64,000 bases of DNA from Marinobacterium sediminicola. GTDB lineage: Bacteria > Pseudomonadota > Gammaproteobacteria > Pseudomonadales > Balneatricaceae. A program made the translations under genes and the position numbers. Positions 18,657-26,563 of this stretch are shown in pieces. Position 1 is the first letter of the stretch; each line of letters opens with the position of its first letter. Location of the stretch: contig NZ_CP092123.1 of NCBI RefSeq assembly GCF_022343685.1, positions 2,046,001 through 2,110,000 of the forward strand. Reading direction: 5' to 3'. The notes beneath the pieces are model-generated. The model was not told the DNA's origin and did no database searches. It was given only the letters and a program-made list of their open reading frames with translations.

Positions 18657-18738
18657 TGGCGGAATAGACTGGACTCGCGACCCAGAACACTCCTCGTGAG
18701 CTGACAGGCAGGTATTCTAACCTCTCATCTCTCAAAAT
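18657..18738 (-). pseudogene. Chimeric tRNA-Asp remnant between array units
   Basis: On the minus strand the segment starts with a non-tRNA leader (ATTTTGAGAGATGAGA). It then follows tRNA-Asp exactly from the D-loop through the 5' anticodon arm (GGTTAGAATACCTGCCTGTC). It then diverges for about 20 bases and resumes Asp-like sequence in the T-arm and acceptor 3' half (GGGTCGCGAGT, TTCCGCCA). The 5' acceptor half is absent, so it cannot be a functional tRNA. It lies immediately 3' of tRNA-Asp copy 2, as its older relative lies 3' of copy 1. Confidence 0.7.
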
Positions 18739-18815
18739 TGGCGGAACGGACGGGACTCGAACCCGCGACCCCCTGCGTGACAGGCAGGTATTCTAACCAA
18801 CTGAACTACCGCTCC
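18739..18815 (-). tRNA. tRNA-Asp(GTC), copy 2
   Basis: A 77-nt gene identical in sequence to copy 1, with encoded CCA and anticodon GTC. It is followed on its 3' side directly by the chimeric remnant, so its trailer differs from copies 3-6. Confidence 0.97.
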
Positions 18816-18821
18816 GCGTTT

Positions 18822-18897
18822 TGGTGGGCGAAGAGGGGTTCGAACCCCCGACCCTCTGCTTGTAAGGCAGATGCTCTCCCAACTGAGCTATTCGCCC
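18822..18897 (-). tRNA. tRNA-Val(TAC), copy 2
   Basis: A 76-nt gene identical to the other Val copies, with anticodon TAC and encoded CCA. The 45-bp spacer to tRNA-Asp copy 3 is shared with the later units. Confidence 0.97.
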
Positions 18898-18942
18898 AAA
18901 ACATGGTGGCTTGTTACGACTCCTCAGCGCTTCGAGAAGAAG

Positions 18943-19019
18943 TGGCGGAACGGACGGGACTCGAACCCGCGACCCCCTGCGTGACAGGCAGGTATTCTAA
19001 CCAACTGAACTACCGCTCC
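18943..19019 (-). tRNA. tRNA-Asp(GTC), copy 3
   Basis: A 77-nt gene with anticodon GTC and encoded CCA. It is the first copy with the GTGCTTT-type junction toward Val. Confidence 0.97.
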
Positions 19020-19025
19020 GTGCTT

Positions 19026-19101
19026 TGGTGGGCGAAGAGGGGTTCGAACCCCCGACCCTCTGCTTGTAAGGCAGATGCTCTCCCAACTGAGCTATTCGCC
19101 C
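19026..19101 (-). tRNA. tRNA-Val(TAC), copy 3
   Basis: A 76-nt gene with anticodon TAC and encoded CCA, part of a 204-bp repeat unit. Confidence 0.97.
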
Positions 19102-19146
19102 AAAACATGGTGGCTTGTTACGACTCCTCAGCGCTTCGAGAAGAAG

Positions 19147-19223
19147 TGGCGGAACGGACGGGACTCGAACCCGCGACCCCCTGCGTGACAGGCAGGTATT
19201 CTAACCAACTGAACTACCGCTCC
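19147..19223 (-). tRNA. tRNA-Asp(GTC), copy 4
   Basis: A 77-nt gene with anticodon GTC and encoded CCA, exactly 204 bp from copies 3 and 5. Confidence 0.97.
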
Positions 19224-19229
19224 GTGCTT

Positions 19230-19305
19230 TGGTGGGCGAAGAGGGGTTCGAACCCCCGACCCTCTGCTTGTAAGGCAGATGCTCTCCCAACTGAGCTATT
19301 CGCCC
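19230..19305 (-). tRNA. tRNA-Val(TAC), copy 4
   Basis: A 76-nt gene with anticodon TAC and encoded CCA, in the same 204-bp unit as Asp copy 4. Confidence 0.97.
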
Positions 19306-19350
19306 AAAACATGGTGGCTTGTTACGACTCCTCAGCGCTTCGAGAAGAAG

Positions 19351-19427
19351 TGGCGGAACGGACGGGACTCGAACCCGCGACCCCCTGCGTGACAGGCAGG
19401 TATTCTAACCAACTGAACTACCGCTCC
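19351..19427 (-). tRNA. tRNA-Asp(GTC), copy 5
   Basis: A 77-nt gene with anticodon GTC and encoded CCA. Confidence 0.97.
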
Positions 19428-19433
19428 GTGCTT

Positions 19434-19509
19434 TGGTGGGCGAAGAGGGGTTCGAACCCCCGACCCTCTGCTTGTAAGGCAGATGCTCTCCCAACTGAGC
19501 TATTCGCCC
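19434..19509 (-). tRNA. tRNA-Val(TAC), copy 5
   Basis: A 76-nt gene with anticodon TAC and encoded CCA. It is the first Val gene to be transcribed. Confidence 0.97.
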
Positions 19510-19554
19510 AAAACATGGTGGCTTGTTACGACTCCTCAGCGCTTCGAGAAGAAG

Positions 19555-19631
19555 TGGCGGAACGGACGGGACTCGAACCCGCGACCCCCTGCGTGACAGG
19601 CAGGTATTCTAACCAACTGAACTACCGCTCC
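19555..19631 (-). tRNA. tRNA-Asp(GTC), copy 6 (promoter-proximal)
   Basis: A 77-nt gene with anticodon GTC and encoded CCA. It is the first gene of the transcript, with a leader of about 50 nt after the promoter at 19682-19716. Confidence 0.97.
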
Positions 19632-19681
19632 GTACAAATCATTCAGCAGGATATGCTCTTACGAATACACCCCGTGAATGA

Positions 19682-19716
19682 GGTGCGCATTCTAAGGAGT
19701 TTCTGAAAGTTGTCAA
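19682..19716 (-). promoter_or_regulatory. Promoter of the tRNA array, stringent type
   Basis: On the minus strand a perfect -35 TTGACA (19711-19716) is followed after 16 bp by -10 TAGAAT (19689-19694) and a GCGC discriminator. GC-rich discriminators are typical of stable-RNA promoters under stringent control. It is oriented toward tRNA-Asp copy 6 and is the only strong promoter seen for the array. Confidence 0.8.
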
Positions 19717-19844
19717 TCACTATATTCAAAAAATTTCTTTTCATTACAGGGCAGTACAAAGATTAATCAATCTGTAACAAGCACTTGCGGTAACGACTCT
19801 GTTCAGCCAGAGTCCACACCAGTCGCATAAACAGTGGTAGGAAC

Positions 19845-20417
19845 ATGATAGACGCCAATACAGCAAAAGCACTGGACCATTTTATGTCACAGCTGGAACA
19901 GCTTCATGCCTCTAACGGCTGGCCCCGCCTCCCCTATGATTCAGACTGGCCAAGTCACTGCTATCTACAAACCGCGGATAACGGCATCGCCGTAGGCTGG
20001 CGCCCTGTTCTGAACACTGAAGGCACCGACATGTTTCAACGGCTGGAACAGGCCCTGGAGATTGGGATACATCCGGCCATCGTCGAGTATTTCAGTCGCT
20101 ACTGGTCAGACCCCCTGCCCGCCCAGCTTCCTGATGGTCGCCGCATCTGCCTGTTGCAAACCTGGAATTCGGAGGACCTGGAGCGTCTTCGCAGCAACCT
20201 TATCGGGCACGCACTCAGCAAGCATAAACAAAAGCGCCCTCTTACACTGTTTTTCGCCACGCTTGAGCCCGAGAGTGATTATTTCCTCAGCCTGGACAAT
20301 CAGGATGGCAGTATTTGGCTTGAGCGCCCAGGCAAGGCACCGGAAGAAAAGCTGGCCAACTCAATGGCCGATTTTCTGCTTACCCTGATGCCTCTGGCGA
20401 TTGATGATCAAACCTGA
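19845..20417 (+). CDS. syd: SecY-interacting protein Syd
   Basis: The 190-residue cytoplasmic protein matches Syd: an N-terminal 'ALDHFMSQL', central 'FQRLEQALEI.IHPAIVEYFSRYW', 'LLQTWNSEDLERLRSNLIGH' and 'PLTLFFATLE'. Syd binds the cytoplasmic face of SecY and is thought to check Sec translocon integrity. TAGGAA precedes the ATG. The 3' end overlaps the convergent glycosylase gene by 10 bp. Confidence 0.93.
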   Translation: MIDANTAKALDHFMSQLEQLHASNGWPRLPYDSDWPSHCYLQTADNGIAVGWRPVLNTEGTDMFQRLEQALEIGIHPAIVEYFSRYWSDPLPAQLPDGRRICLLQTWNSEDLERLRSNLIGHALSKHKQKRPLTLFFATLEPESDYFLSLDNQDGSIWLERPGKAPEEKLANSMADFLLTLMPLAIDDQT

Positions 20418-21082
20418 CCAATACTGTGCGCCAACAGCCGACTGATTTGACACAGAGGCTTGCCGGATTGTTCTCGCAGCTGATTGAACGCCGACTGCAC
20501 CTGTATAAGATCTCTATGTGCTGTCGGCTTTTTATCAATGACCCCCTGAGCCTTGAGCGCCGTCACCACATCATCCGTCAGCATGAAAGTATCCTTGCCT
20601 AACATTCTCAAAAAATAGGCCGCGGAGTTGCCCCCCAACTGCTTACCCCTCTTTTTCAGCAATGCCCAAAGCTCGACAATTTCCTCTTCCGGCCAGTCTG
20701 CGATCATTTTTGCCACACTGCCGTATTCTTGCGCCAAATCCACCATCAGCATGGCGTTCGCTCGCGTCGCCTTGATCTTGCCAAAATGACGAATGATTTG
20801 ATCGTTCTGCATGAGCCCTTCGAGCATCTCGTCACTCATCTCCTGAACAGCTTCAGGATTGAAATGATAGAAAGCCTCTTCAAATGCAGGCCACTTGGCA
20901 TCCACCAGCGAGTGTTTTAGCCCGGCACGGAAAATACGTCGCGTCAGTGTCGAGAATATTCGATCATCAGCCAGCACCAACAGCTCTTCACGCCGCAAAG
21001 GCGCCTGACCCAGCAACTCATCCAGTGAACTCTCGGGATGGAAATTCATCGCCTGTGCACATAAATCCGACCAGCTTTTCAT
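20408..21082 (-). CDS. DNA-3-methyladenine glycosylase I-like protein
   Basis: The 224-residue protein resembles the Tag family. 'FSTLTRRIFRAGLKHSLVDAKWPAFEEAFYHFNP' in parts matches the Tag core region, followed by 'IIRHFGKIKATRANA'. It may excise alkylated bases. The zinc-binding Cys/His set of classical Tag is not visible, so it belongs to a divergent branch whose substrate is uncertain. A GAAGGA site precedes the ATG. A 203-bp region separates it from the divergent alaA. Confidence 0.7.
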   Translation of the reverse strand: MKSWSDLCAQAMNFHPESSLDELLGQAPLRREELLVLADDRIFSTLTRRIFRAGLKHSLVDAKWPAFEEAFYHFNPEAVQEMSDEMLEGLMQNDQIIRHFGKIKATRANAMLMVDLAQEYGSVAKMIADWPEEEIVELWALLKKRGKQLGGNSAAYFLRMLGKDTFMLTDDVVTALKAQGVIDKKPTAHRDLIQVQSAFNQLREQSGKPLCQISRLLAHSIGQV

Positions 21083-21285
21083 AGATTCCTTCTCATCTGA
21101 ATTTGATGCCTGACCTTCGGTAACTACCTGCCCAGACCTTACCGGCAGGAGCCCGTGCAGCCATTGTCACAGCCACATCCGAGCGCGTATGATTGGGCAC
21201 TTTAAATTTGCTGTCCAGTCAGAGCCACGCCCGGTTATTGTTACCACCTCCGTCCGTCGCTCCTGGAGCTCTCAGGAACGAGAAG

Positions 21286-22500
21286 ATGTCTGTAATTCGC
21301 AAATCAAACAAGCTGATAAACGTCTGCTACGACATTCGGGGCCCCGTCCTGCAAGAGGCCAAGCGCCTCGAAGAGGAAGGTCATCGCATCCTCAAGCTGA
21401 ATATTGGCAATCCTGCGCCATGGGGATTTGAAGCACCAGAAGAGATTGTGCAGGACGTCATCCTCAATCTCCCTGCGTCTCAAGGCTATTGCGACTCTAA
21501 AGGGCTGTTTTCCGCTCGTAAAGCCGTCATGCAGGAGTGCCAACGCAAGAATATCCGCAATGTCGGCATTGAAGACATCTATATTGGCAATGGCGTGTCC
21601 GAGCTGATCGTGATGGCGATGCAAGGCCTGCTGAATGATAATGACGAGATGCTCATTCCGGCCCCTGACTATCCGCTCTGGACAGCAGCAGTCAGTCTGG
21701 CCGGTGGCAATCCGGTCCACTACGTCTGTGACGAGCAGCAGGACTGGTTCCCGGACATAGATGATATCCGCAGCAAGATCACGCCCAATACCCGTGGGAT
21801 CGTGGTCATTAACCCGAACAATCCAACGGGCGCCCTGTACCCCGAATCACTGCTGCTGGAAATTCTGGAGCTGGCCCGCGAGCACAAGCTGATTGTGTTT
21901 GCTGACGAGATCTACGACAAGATTCTGTATGACGGCAGCGAACACACCTCTTTGGCTTCACTTGCAGATGATGTGCTTTGCGTCACCTTCAACGGCCTGT
22001 CCAAAACCTACAGAGCGGCAGGGTTTCGCTCCGGCTGGATGATCATTAGCGGGCCCAAGCACAAGGCTCGCGACCTGATTGAAGGTTATGAAATGCTGTC
22101 CAACATGCGTCTGTGCTCGAATGTTCCCTCCCAGCATGCCATTCAAACCGCACTGGGCGGTTACCAGAGCATTAACGAATTGATCGTGCCCGGAGGCCGG
22201 CTACACGAGCAGCGCACTCTGGCCTGGGAGATGCTGAACAGCATTCCAGGGGTGTCCTGCGTCAAGCCCAAGGGGGCCATGTACCTGTTCCCGAAACTGG
22301 ACCCTGCTCGCTATACAATCCGTAACGATGAGAAATTCGCCCTGGACCTGCTTCAGCAGCAAAAGGTGCTGATCGTCCAGGGCAGCGGATTCAACCACCC
22401 TGACACTCAGCATTTCCGTCTGGTTTTCCTGCCTTCGAAAGAGATCCTCAGCGACGCAATCGAGCGACTGGAAACCTTCCTGCGCACCTACGAGCAATAA
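21286..22500 (+). CDS. alaA: Alanine-synthesising aminotransferase
   Basis: The 404-residue fold-type I PLP aminotransferase is close to AlaA (YfbQ), which makes alanine from pyruvate using glutamate. It begins 'SVIRKSNKLINVCYDIRGPV' and has 'LNIGNPAPWGF', 'PNNPTGALYP', 'ADEIYDKILYDG' and the PLP lysine in 'NGLSKTYRAAGFRSGWM'. The start at 21286 was chosen over 21193 because the upstream 31 codons do not look like family sequence and the known proteins begin at this Met. It ends before a hairpin at 22513-22539. Confidence 0.93.
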   Translation: MSVIRKSNKLINVCYDIRGPVLQEAKRLEEEGHRILKLNIGNPAPWGFEAPEEIVQDVILNLPASQGYCDSKGLFSARKAVMQECQRKNIRNVGIEDIYIGNGVSELIVMAMQGLLNDNDEMLIPAPDYPLWTAAVSLAGGNPVHYVCDEQQDWFPDIDDIRSKITPNTRGIVVINPNNPTGALYPESLLLEILELAREHKLIVFADEIYDKILYDGSEHTSLASLADDVLCVTFNGLSKTYRAAGFRSGWMIISGPKHKARDLIEGYEMLSNMRLCSNVPSQHAIQTALGGYQSINELIVPGGRLHEQRTLAWEMLNSIPGVSCVKPKGAMYLFPKLDPARYTIRNDEKFALDLLQQQKVLIVQGSGFNHPDTQHFRLVFLPSKEILSDAIERLETFLRTYEQ

Positions 22501-22512
22501 CGCTCCCTGAGT

Positions 22513-22539
22513 ACAGCCCTCTTCCTTTCGGAGGGCTGT
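22513..22539 (+). terminator. Hairpin after alaA without a U-tract
   Basis: The stem ACAGCCCTC / GAGGGCTGT (9 bp perfect) has a 9-nt loop and is followed by CAGCAAAA rather than a T-run. It may be an mRNA-protecting hairpin or a weak terminator. Confidence 0.5.
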
Positions 22540-22604
22540 CAGCAAAATGTCATCAGTTCGACATATACTCTAGTCAGTAGCCACCCCTGACAGAGAGCCT
22601 TCCC

Positions 22605-22973
22605 ATGTTTATCAAGATCAAGAAAAACAGCGGCATTCAGATGGAACACAATGGTCTGGAAAAAGGCCGCCTGGTGCCCGTGACCTCAAACTTTCTACTC
22701 AATCTGGATCAGGTTGCAGAAGTCTCTTTCTACACCATAAAAGAGCGCAAAACGCGCCTTGATCTGGAAGGGCATGAGCTTGAACTGCCGCTGCAGAGCC
22801 GAGTGATTCATCTGCAAATGGCCTACCTCTATGCAACTTACAAGGAAACCATCAACGGCAACAAAGGAAGACTGGTCGAACGCCAGTACTACAAGCTCTA
22901 CTTTGCGCCCGAGAACGTGGATACCTACGAGGAGCTACGCAACCTGATCGAAGCGCAGGTCGGCAACCTCTAA
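22605..22973 (+). CDS. Conserved-looking hypothetical protein
   Basis: The 122-residue soluble protein is rich in Lys, Glu and Asn and has no signal peptide, membrane segment or recognised motif. A GAGAG-like site precedes the ATG and the codon use resembles that of its neighbours, so it is probably real. It lies after alaA on the same strand and ends 7 bp before the convergent exonuclease gene. Confidence 0.6.
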   Translation: MFIKIKKNSGIQMEHNGLEKGRLVPVTSNFLLNLDQVAEVSFYTIKERKTRLDLEGHELELPLQSRVIHLQMAYLYATYKETINGNKGRLVERQYYKLYFAPENVDTYEELRNLIEAQVGNL

Positions 22974-22979
22974 AAATGA

Positions 22980-23459
22980 TTAGCTGACGACACCACTGCG
23001 GGCTGCGGCGATGGCCAGGATTAGATCCTCAACATCCTGTAGCGCCCGGTGTCGCCTGAACTGAGAACGGGCAATGAACTGGTATTGTATTCGCTCCTCG
23101 GCGCTCAGAACCGCTTCCAGCCCAACAAGGTGAAAGCCCGGTTGTATGTCACAGGCATTAAACAGGCGGCGTAACCAGAAGCCGTCGTACTCCAGTGCAT
23201 CACTGATCACCTCACGTCCCTTCAGGGCACGATTAAGTCGTATGCAAGCCTGCTCAGCGCTGATCCCTTCCTGCTGCAATAGCTCAGGCTCAATGCCGTG
23301 AAGCTCCTCGGCAAACTCATCCCAGTATTGCCAGTCAGGCACACTCTCGGGATTAATCAGGAAGCTGTCGAACGCACCTGTTTCAGTACATTTCCAGGCA
23401 ATTTCGATCGGATAAGATTCACGTGCCAGACCACTGGCCTCCAGGTCAATACAGATCAA
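22980..23459 (-). CDS. DnaQ-like 3'-5' exonuclease (DEDD)
   Basis: The 159-residue protein starts with the exonuclease motif I 'CIDLEASGL' (Asp5, Glu7), has an acidic 'DALEYDGFWLRRLF' motif II, and ends with 'HRALQDVEDLI' as motif III. It resembles the DEDDh nuclease fold. The substrate, RNA or DNA, cannot be told. The start is TTG at 23459, where TTGA overlaps the stop of the upstream methyltransferase gene, so translation is coupled. Confidence 0.78.
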   Translation of the reverse strand: MICIDLEASGLARESYPIEIAWKCTETGAFDSFLINPESVPDWQYWDEFAEELHGIEPELLQQEGISAEQACIRLNRALKGREVISDALEYDGFWLRRLFNACDIQPGFHLVGLEAVLSAEERIQYQFIARSQFRRHRALQDVEDLILAIAAARSGVVS

Positions 23460-24373
23460 GCAGTCAACTCCTCTCGCTGATAGACCGTTACCTTGAGCCC
23501 CTGCAGCGTGCCCAACTCGGGGAAATCCTCACCGGCGCCAAAGCATTCAATGCAGGTGAAATCCGGCAGGTTTTCCTCCATCAGCACCTCAAGAAACTGT
23601 CGTGTTTCCTTAGGGTCATTATGGCACAGAACCACTTTTGAGCCTGGAACGGTCAGTTCCGGCAAGCGCCGCAAAACCTTGATGTAATCCTTTACAGCCA
23701 CAAAACTGCCCGGCTGAAAGCTGGGTGGATCAATCACTACCAGCTCATAGGGCCCCGGCTTGCGCACGCGGCTCCACGACTTGAGCAAGTTGACTGCCAG
23801 GTAACGCACGTCGGCCTTTTCCTGCTGATTCAGCCGGTGATTCTGTCGCCCCGCCGAAAGTGCGCGCGAACTCATATCGACATTCACCACACAGGCTGCG
23901 CCCCCTGCCACTGCAGCAACGGAAAACGCGCAGGTATAGGCAAACAGGTTAAGTACACGAGCCCCCTGCGCATGATCACGCACCCATTGACGTCCAGGAC
24001 GCATATCCAAGAACAGACCGGAGTTCTGAGGTGCCAAAGCGTCAACCTGATAGTGAAGCCCGGCCTCCCGGATAACATGCCTTTCTGGCACTTCACCCTG
24101 AAGAACCCTGACATCACCCTCAGCACCCACCCCTCGTGCCTGCCATACCACTGCTTCGATCTCGACCTGTGATGATAGCCAGGAGATAACCCTGTCAATT
24201 TCGACAGGCTCGGCAGGCTGCTTGTAGACCCGAATGACGGCAACAGGCGGCAACCAGTCGACCACCAGCCACTCATAGCCGGGCACCATGCCACCCCGCC
24301 CATGGAATAGCCGACGACTTTCGCCTTCTGCTTTTCGCAGCTGCTGCTCCATCCACTCGATGATCGACTGCAT
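23456..24373 (-). CDS. Class I SAM-dependent methyltransferase, RlmI/RlmK-like
   Basis: The 305-residue protein has SAM-binding 'VLNLFAYTCAFSVAAVAGGA' and the catalytic 'VVIDPPSFQPG', plus 'VDMSSRAL' and 'LDMRPGRQWVRDHA'. These are typical of the RlmI-type rRNA methyltransferase group, but the N-terminal PUA domain of RlmI is not clear. The start at 24373 was chosen because AAGGAAA precedes it and the extra N-terminal residues of the longer frame look non-coding. It is divergent from htpX and overlaps the exonuclease by 4 bp. Confidence 0.82.
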   Translation of the reverse strand: MQSIIEWMEQQLRKAEGESRRLFHGRGGMVPGYEWLVVDWLPPVAVIRVYKQPAEPVEIDRVISWLSSQVEIEAVVWQARGVGAEGDVRVLQGEVPERHVIREAGLHYQVDALAPQNSGLFLDMRPGRQWVRDHAQGARVLNLFAYTCAFSVAAVAGGAACVVNVDMSSRALSAGRQNHRLNQQEKADVRYLAVNLLKSWSRVRKPGPYELVVIDPPSFQPGSFVAVKDYIKVLRRLPELTVPGSKVVLCHNDPKETRQFLEVLMEENLPDFTCIECFGAGEDFPELGTLQGLKVTVYQREELTA

Positions 24374-24499
24374 GCCTATTTCCTTAACAAAAGTCGCGCA
24401 GTATAACCATTGCTGGAAAGTACAGACAACGCACATTGAAACTTTACGCTGACGCCCATATCTAATCAGCAAACCCAACTTAAGGAACGATGAACCACC

Positions 24500-25390
24500 A
24501 TGATGCGAATCATCCTCTTTCTAGCCACCAACCTGGCCGTCATACTGGTTGCCAGTGTCACTTTGAGCCTGCTGGGCGTTGACCACTATTTGAGTGGTTC
24601 CGGCCTCAACCTGACGTCACTGCTGATCTTCTGTGCCGTATTTGGTTTTGCCGGCTCGATTATCTCGCTGCTGATGTCCAAAACCATGGCAAAAATGTCC
24701 ACGGGTACTCAGCTGATTGAGCAACCGCGCAGCGAAGAGGAACGCTGGCTGCTTGATACCGTTGCCGAGCTTTCACAGCAGGCAGGTATTAAAATGCCGC
24801 AGGTCGGTGTTTTTCCGGCGCAGCAGGCCAACGCCTTTGCCACCGGCTGGAACAAAAATGATGCCCTGGTAGCTGTCAGTGCAGGTCTGATGCAGCGTTT
24901 TCGTCCTGAAGAGATCCGAGCAGTTCTGGCTCATGAGATCGGCCATGTGGCCAACGGTGACATGGTCACCCTGGCGCTGATTCAGGGCGTGGTAAACACC
25001 TTCGTGATGTTTTTCGCCCGCATCGTCGGCTACGCAGTCGACTCTTTTCTGCGCCGTGACGAAGAAGGTCAGGGTGGCGTAGGCATCGGCTTCTACATTA
25101 CAACATTCATATTCGAAATCATTTTTGGTGTTATTGCGTCCATGATCGTGGCCTGGTTCTCGCGCCGTCGCGAGTACCGTGCCGACGAAGCCGGCGCTCA
25201 GCTTGCAAGCCCGCACGCCATGATCGGCGCACTGGCCCGCCTGAAAGCCGAGTATGGCATCCCTGACCAGATGCCGTCACAGATGACAGCCTTCGGCATC
25301 AACAGCCATCTCAAGCAAGGTTTCATGGAGCTGTTCTCCAGCCACCCGCCGCTGGATGATCGCATCGCCGCACTTAAGCAGCAGCGATGA
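24500..25390 (+). CDS. htpX: Membrane zinc metalloprotease HtpX
   Basis: The 296-residue M48-family protease has two N-terminal membrane helices (about 4-26 and 38-60), zinc motif HEIGH at 145-149 (His145, Glu146, His149) and the third ligand in '[10 protein letters not shown]'. Two further hydrophobic segments lie between them. HtpX degrades misfolded membrane proteins together with FtsH. The start MMRI matches the E. coli protein. The gene ends 10 bp before a strong terminator. Confidence 0.96.
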   Translation: MMRIILFLATNLAVILVASVTLSLLGVDHYLSGSGLNLTSLLIFCAVFGFAGSIISLLMSKTMAKMSTGTQLIEQPRSEEERWLLDTVAELSQQAGIKMPQVGVFPAQQANAFATGWNKNDALVAVSAGLMQRFRPEEIRAVLAHEIGHVANGDMVTLALIQGVVNTFVMFFARIVGYAVDSFLRRDEEGQGGVGIGFYITTFIFEIIFGVIASMIVAWFSRRREYRADEAGAQLASPHAMIGALARLKAEYGIPDQMPSQMTAFGINSHLKQGFMELFSSHPPLDDRIAALKQQR

Positions 25391-25400
25391 TGATTTGATC

Positions 25401-25428
25401 AAAAAAGGCACCCTCGGGTGCCTTTTTT
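25401..25428 (+). terminator. Bidirectional intrinsic terminator after htpX
   Basis: The stem GGCACC / GGTGCC has tetraloop CTCG and is flanked by A6 on the left and T6 on the right. It can therefore act for htpX and for the convergent ATP-NAD kinase operon. Confidence 0.9.
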
Positions 25429-25444
25429 CTGCTTGCCATTCCGA

Positions 25445-26563
25445 TCAAGGAACCGCGATACGGTAGAGCACGGCATCACGGTAGCCCGTATGAACCTCTA
25501 TCAGACCACTCCAGTCGTGATCCAGCTGAGGCTCTCCCGAGTCGATGATCAGCGGGCGCCCTTCCAGCGCGTTCAATTTGGTTCTTGTCGCCACCAGGTA
25601 CAGGTTTTCACGCCCGACATGCTTGAGCAGTTCAGCGCTGAGTTGCTGGTTACCGCGCCCGATAATATGCCCTTGACCACCAATTAAGGTAATCACGATG
25701 CGCACATCCCGCCCCTGGCTCAATGCCAGCAATTCTTGAGCGGTACAATCGGCCGCTATCACTTCGCCATTCAGCACAGCGTCCACACCCAACAGGGTAT
25801 TGTTCAGTCCCAGCGCCTCCATGATTGCCGCGACAGTCGACCCCGAGCCCATCAGGTAGAGCACTTCCGGTTCCATCTGTTCTACAAAGCCTGCAGCAAT
25901 CTCATCCAGTACCAGGGTCTCGTCTTCTCGGTTACTGGAATTTTTGACATGCTGCAAATAACGATGCTCAGAAGGCACACGCATCTCGCCATAAAAGCGG
26001 GCCCGTACCTTACCTTCCCTGAAGGCTTCTTCATCAAGGTCACGAACTTCCTGTTCATCTATGGAAACCAGTTCGCCCCGGACCAACATGGCCACCAGCT
26101 GGCCAGCGGCCTGTGGCGTAAGAGCATAAACGCCGGAATGGATCTTGACCCCCGCCGGCACTCCCAATACCGGGATACGTTCGCCCACCGTCTCACAAAT
26201 ATTGCGAGCAGTGCCATCCCCGCCAGCAAAGAGCACCAGATCGACACGCGCTTCCAACAGCGCTTGAGCCGCGCGACAGGTATCCTCTGCTGTACTCGGC
26301 ACATCTTCAGCCTGTCCAAGTATGTGGGTCACAAAGCCCATGTCAGAGGCCAAATCGCCCCCCATCTCGCCTGCCCAGGTCAGCACCTCCACGTCCAGCC
26401 CCTGCAGAGGCTGCAGAGCTGCACGAGTGCGCTCTTGCGCACGCGGCACAGCTCCCAGCGCCAGCGCCTGACGCGCCACCTCGGCGCCATCACTCCCCTT
26501 GAGCGCCACGCTGCCCCCGAGCCCAGCAAACGGATTCACGATCAATCCCAGGCGAAAGCTCAT
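25445..26563 (-). CDS. ATP-NAD kinase family protein
   Basis: The 372-residue protein has 'IVNPFAGLGGSVALKG' at the N-terminus, 'FAGGDGTARNI' and 'GVPAGVKIHSGVYAL' in the middle, matching the ATP-NAD kinase-like family (PF01513 branch). It has the diphosphate-binding GGDGT motif but is distinct from NadK at 16249-17136. The substrate is not certain and could be NAD or another diol. It overlaps the PilZ gene by 4 bp and is the last gene of a pdxB-PilZ-kinase operon. Confidence 0.85.
   Translation of the reverse strand: MSFRLGLIVNPFAGLGGSVALKGSDGAEVARQALALGAVPRAQERTRAALQPLQGLDVEVLTWAGEMGGDLASDMGFVTHILGQAEDVPSTAEDTCRAAQALLEARVDLVLFAGGDGTARNICETVGERIPVLGVPAGVKIHSGVYALTPQAAGQLVAMLVRGELVSIDEQEVRDLDEEAFREGKVRARFYGEMRVPSEHRYLQHVKNSSNREDETLVLDEIAAGFVEQMEPEVLYLMGSGSTVAAIMEALGLNNTLLGVDAVLNGEVIAADCTAQELLALSQGRDVRIVITLIGGQGHIIGRGNQQLSAELLKHVGRENLYLVATRTKLNALEGRPLIIDSGEPQLDHDWSGLIEVHTGYRDAVLYRIAVP

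Larger units (their letters stand above)
18453..19631 (-). repeat. Tandem tRNA-Asp / tRNA-Val array, 204-bp unit
   Basis: Eleven tRNA genes alternate Asp(GTC) and Val(TAC) on the minus strand. The four rightmost intervals between Asp genes are 204 bp each (18739, 18943, 19147, 19351, 19555). The leftmost is 286 bp because an 82-bp tRNA remnant is inserted. The 45-bp spacer between each Val and the upstream Asp gene is nearly identical across copies, as is the 6-bp Asp-Val spacer. The array therefore grew by tandem duplication, recently or under gene conversion. Confidence 0.95.

Noticed and set aside
18453-19631. Regular repeats suggesting a CRISPR array
   Set aside because: The 204-bp units are tRNA genes with conserved spacers, and no cas gene is nearby.
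18738-19706. A 322-codon plus-strand open frame with a repeated 'AERTGLEPATP' protein
   Set aside because: It is the antisense reading of the tRNA-Asp/tRNA-Val array. The same false protein is a known artefact of tRNA arrays.
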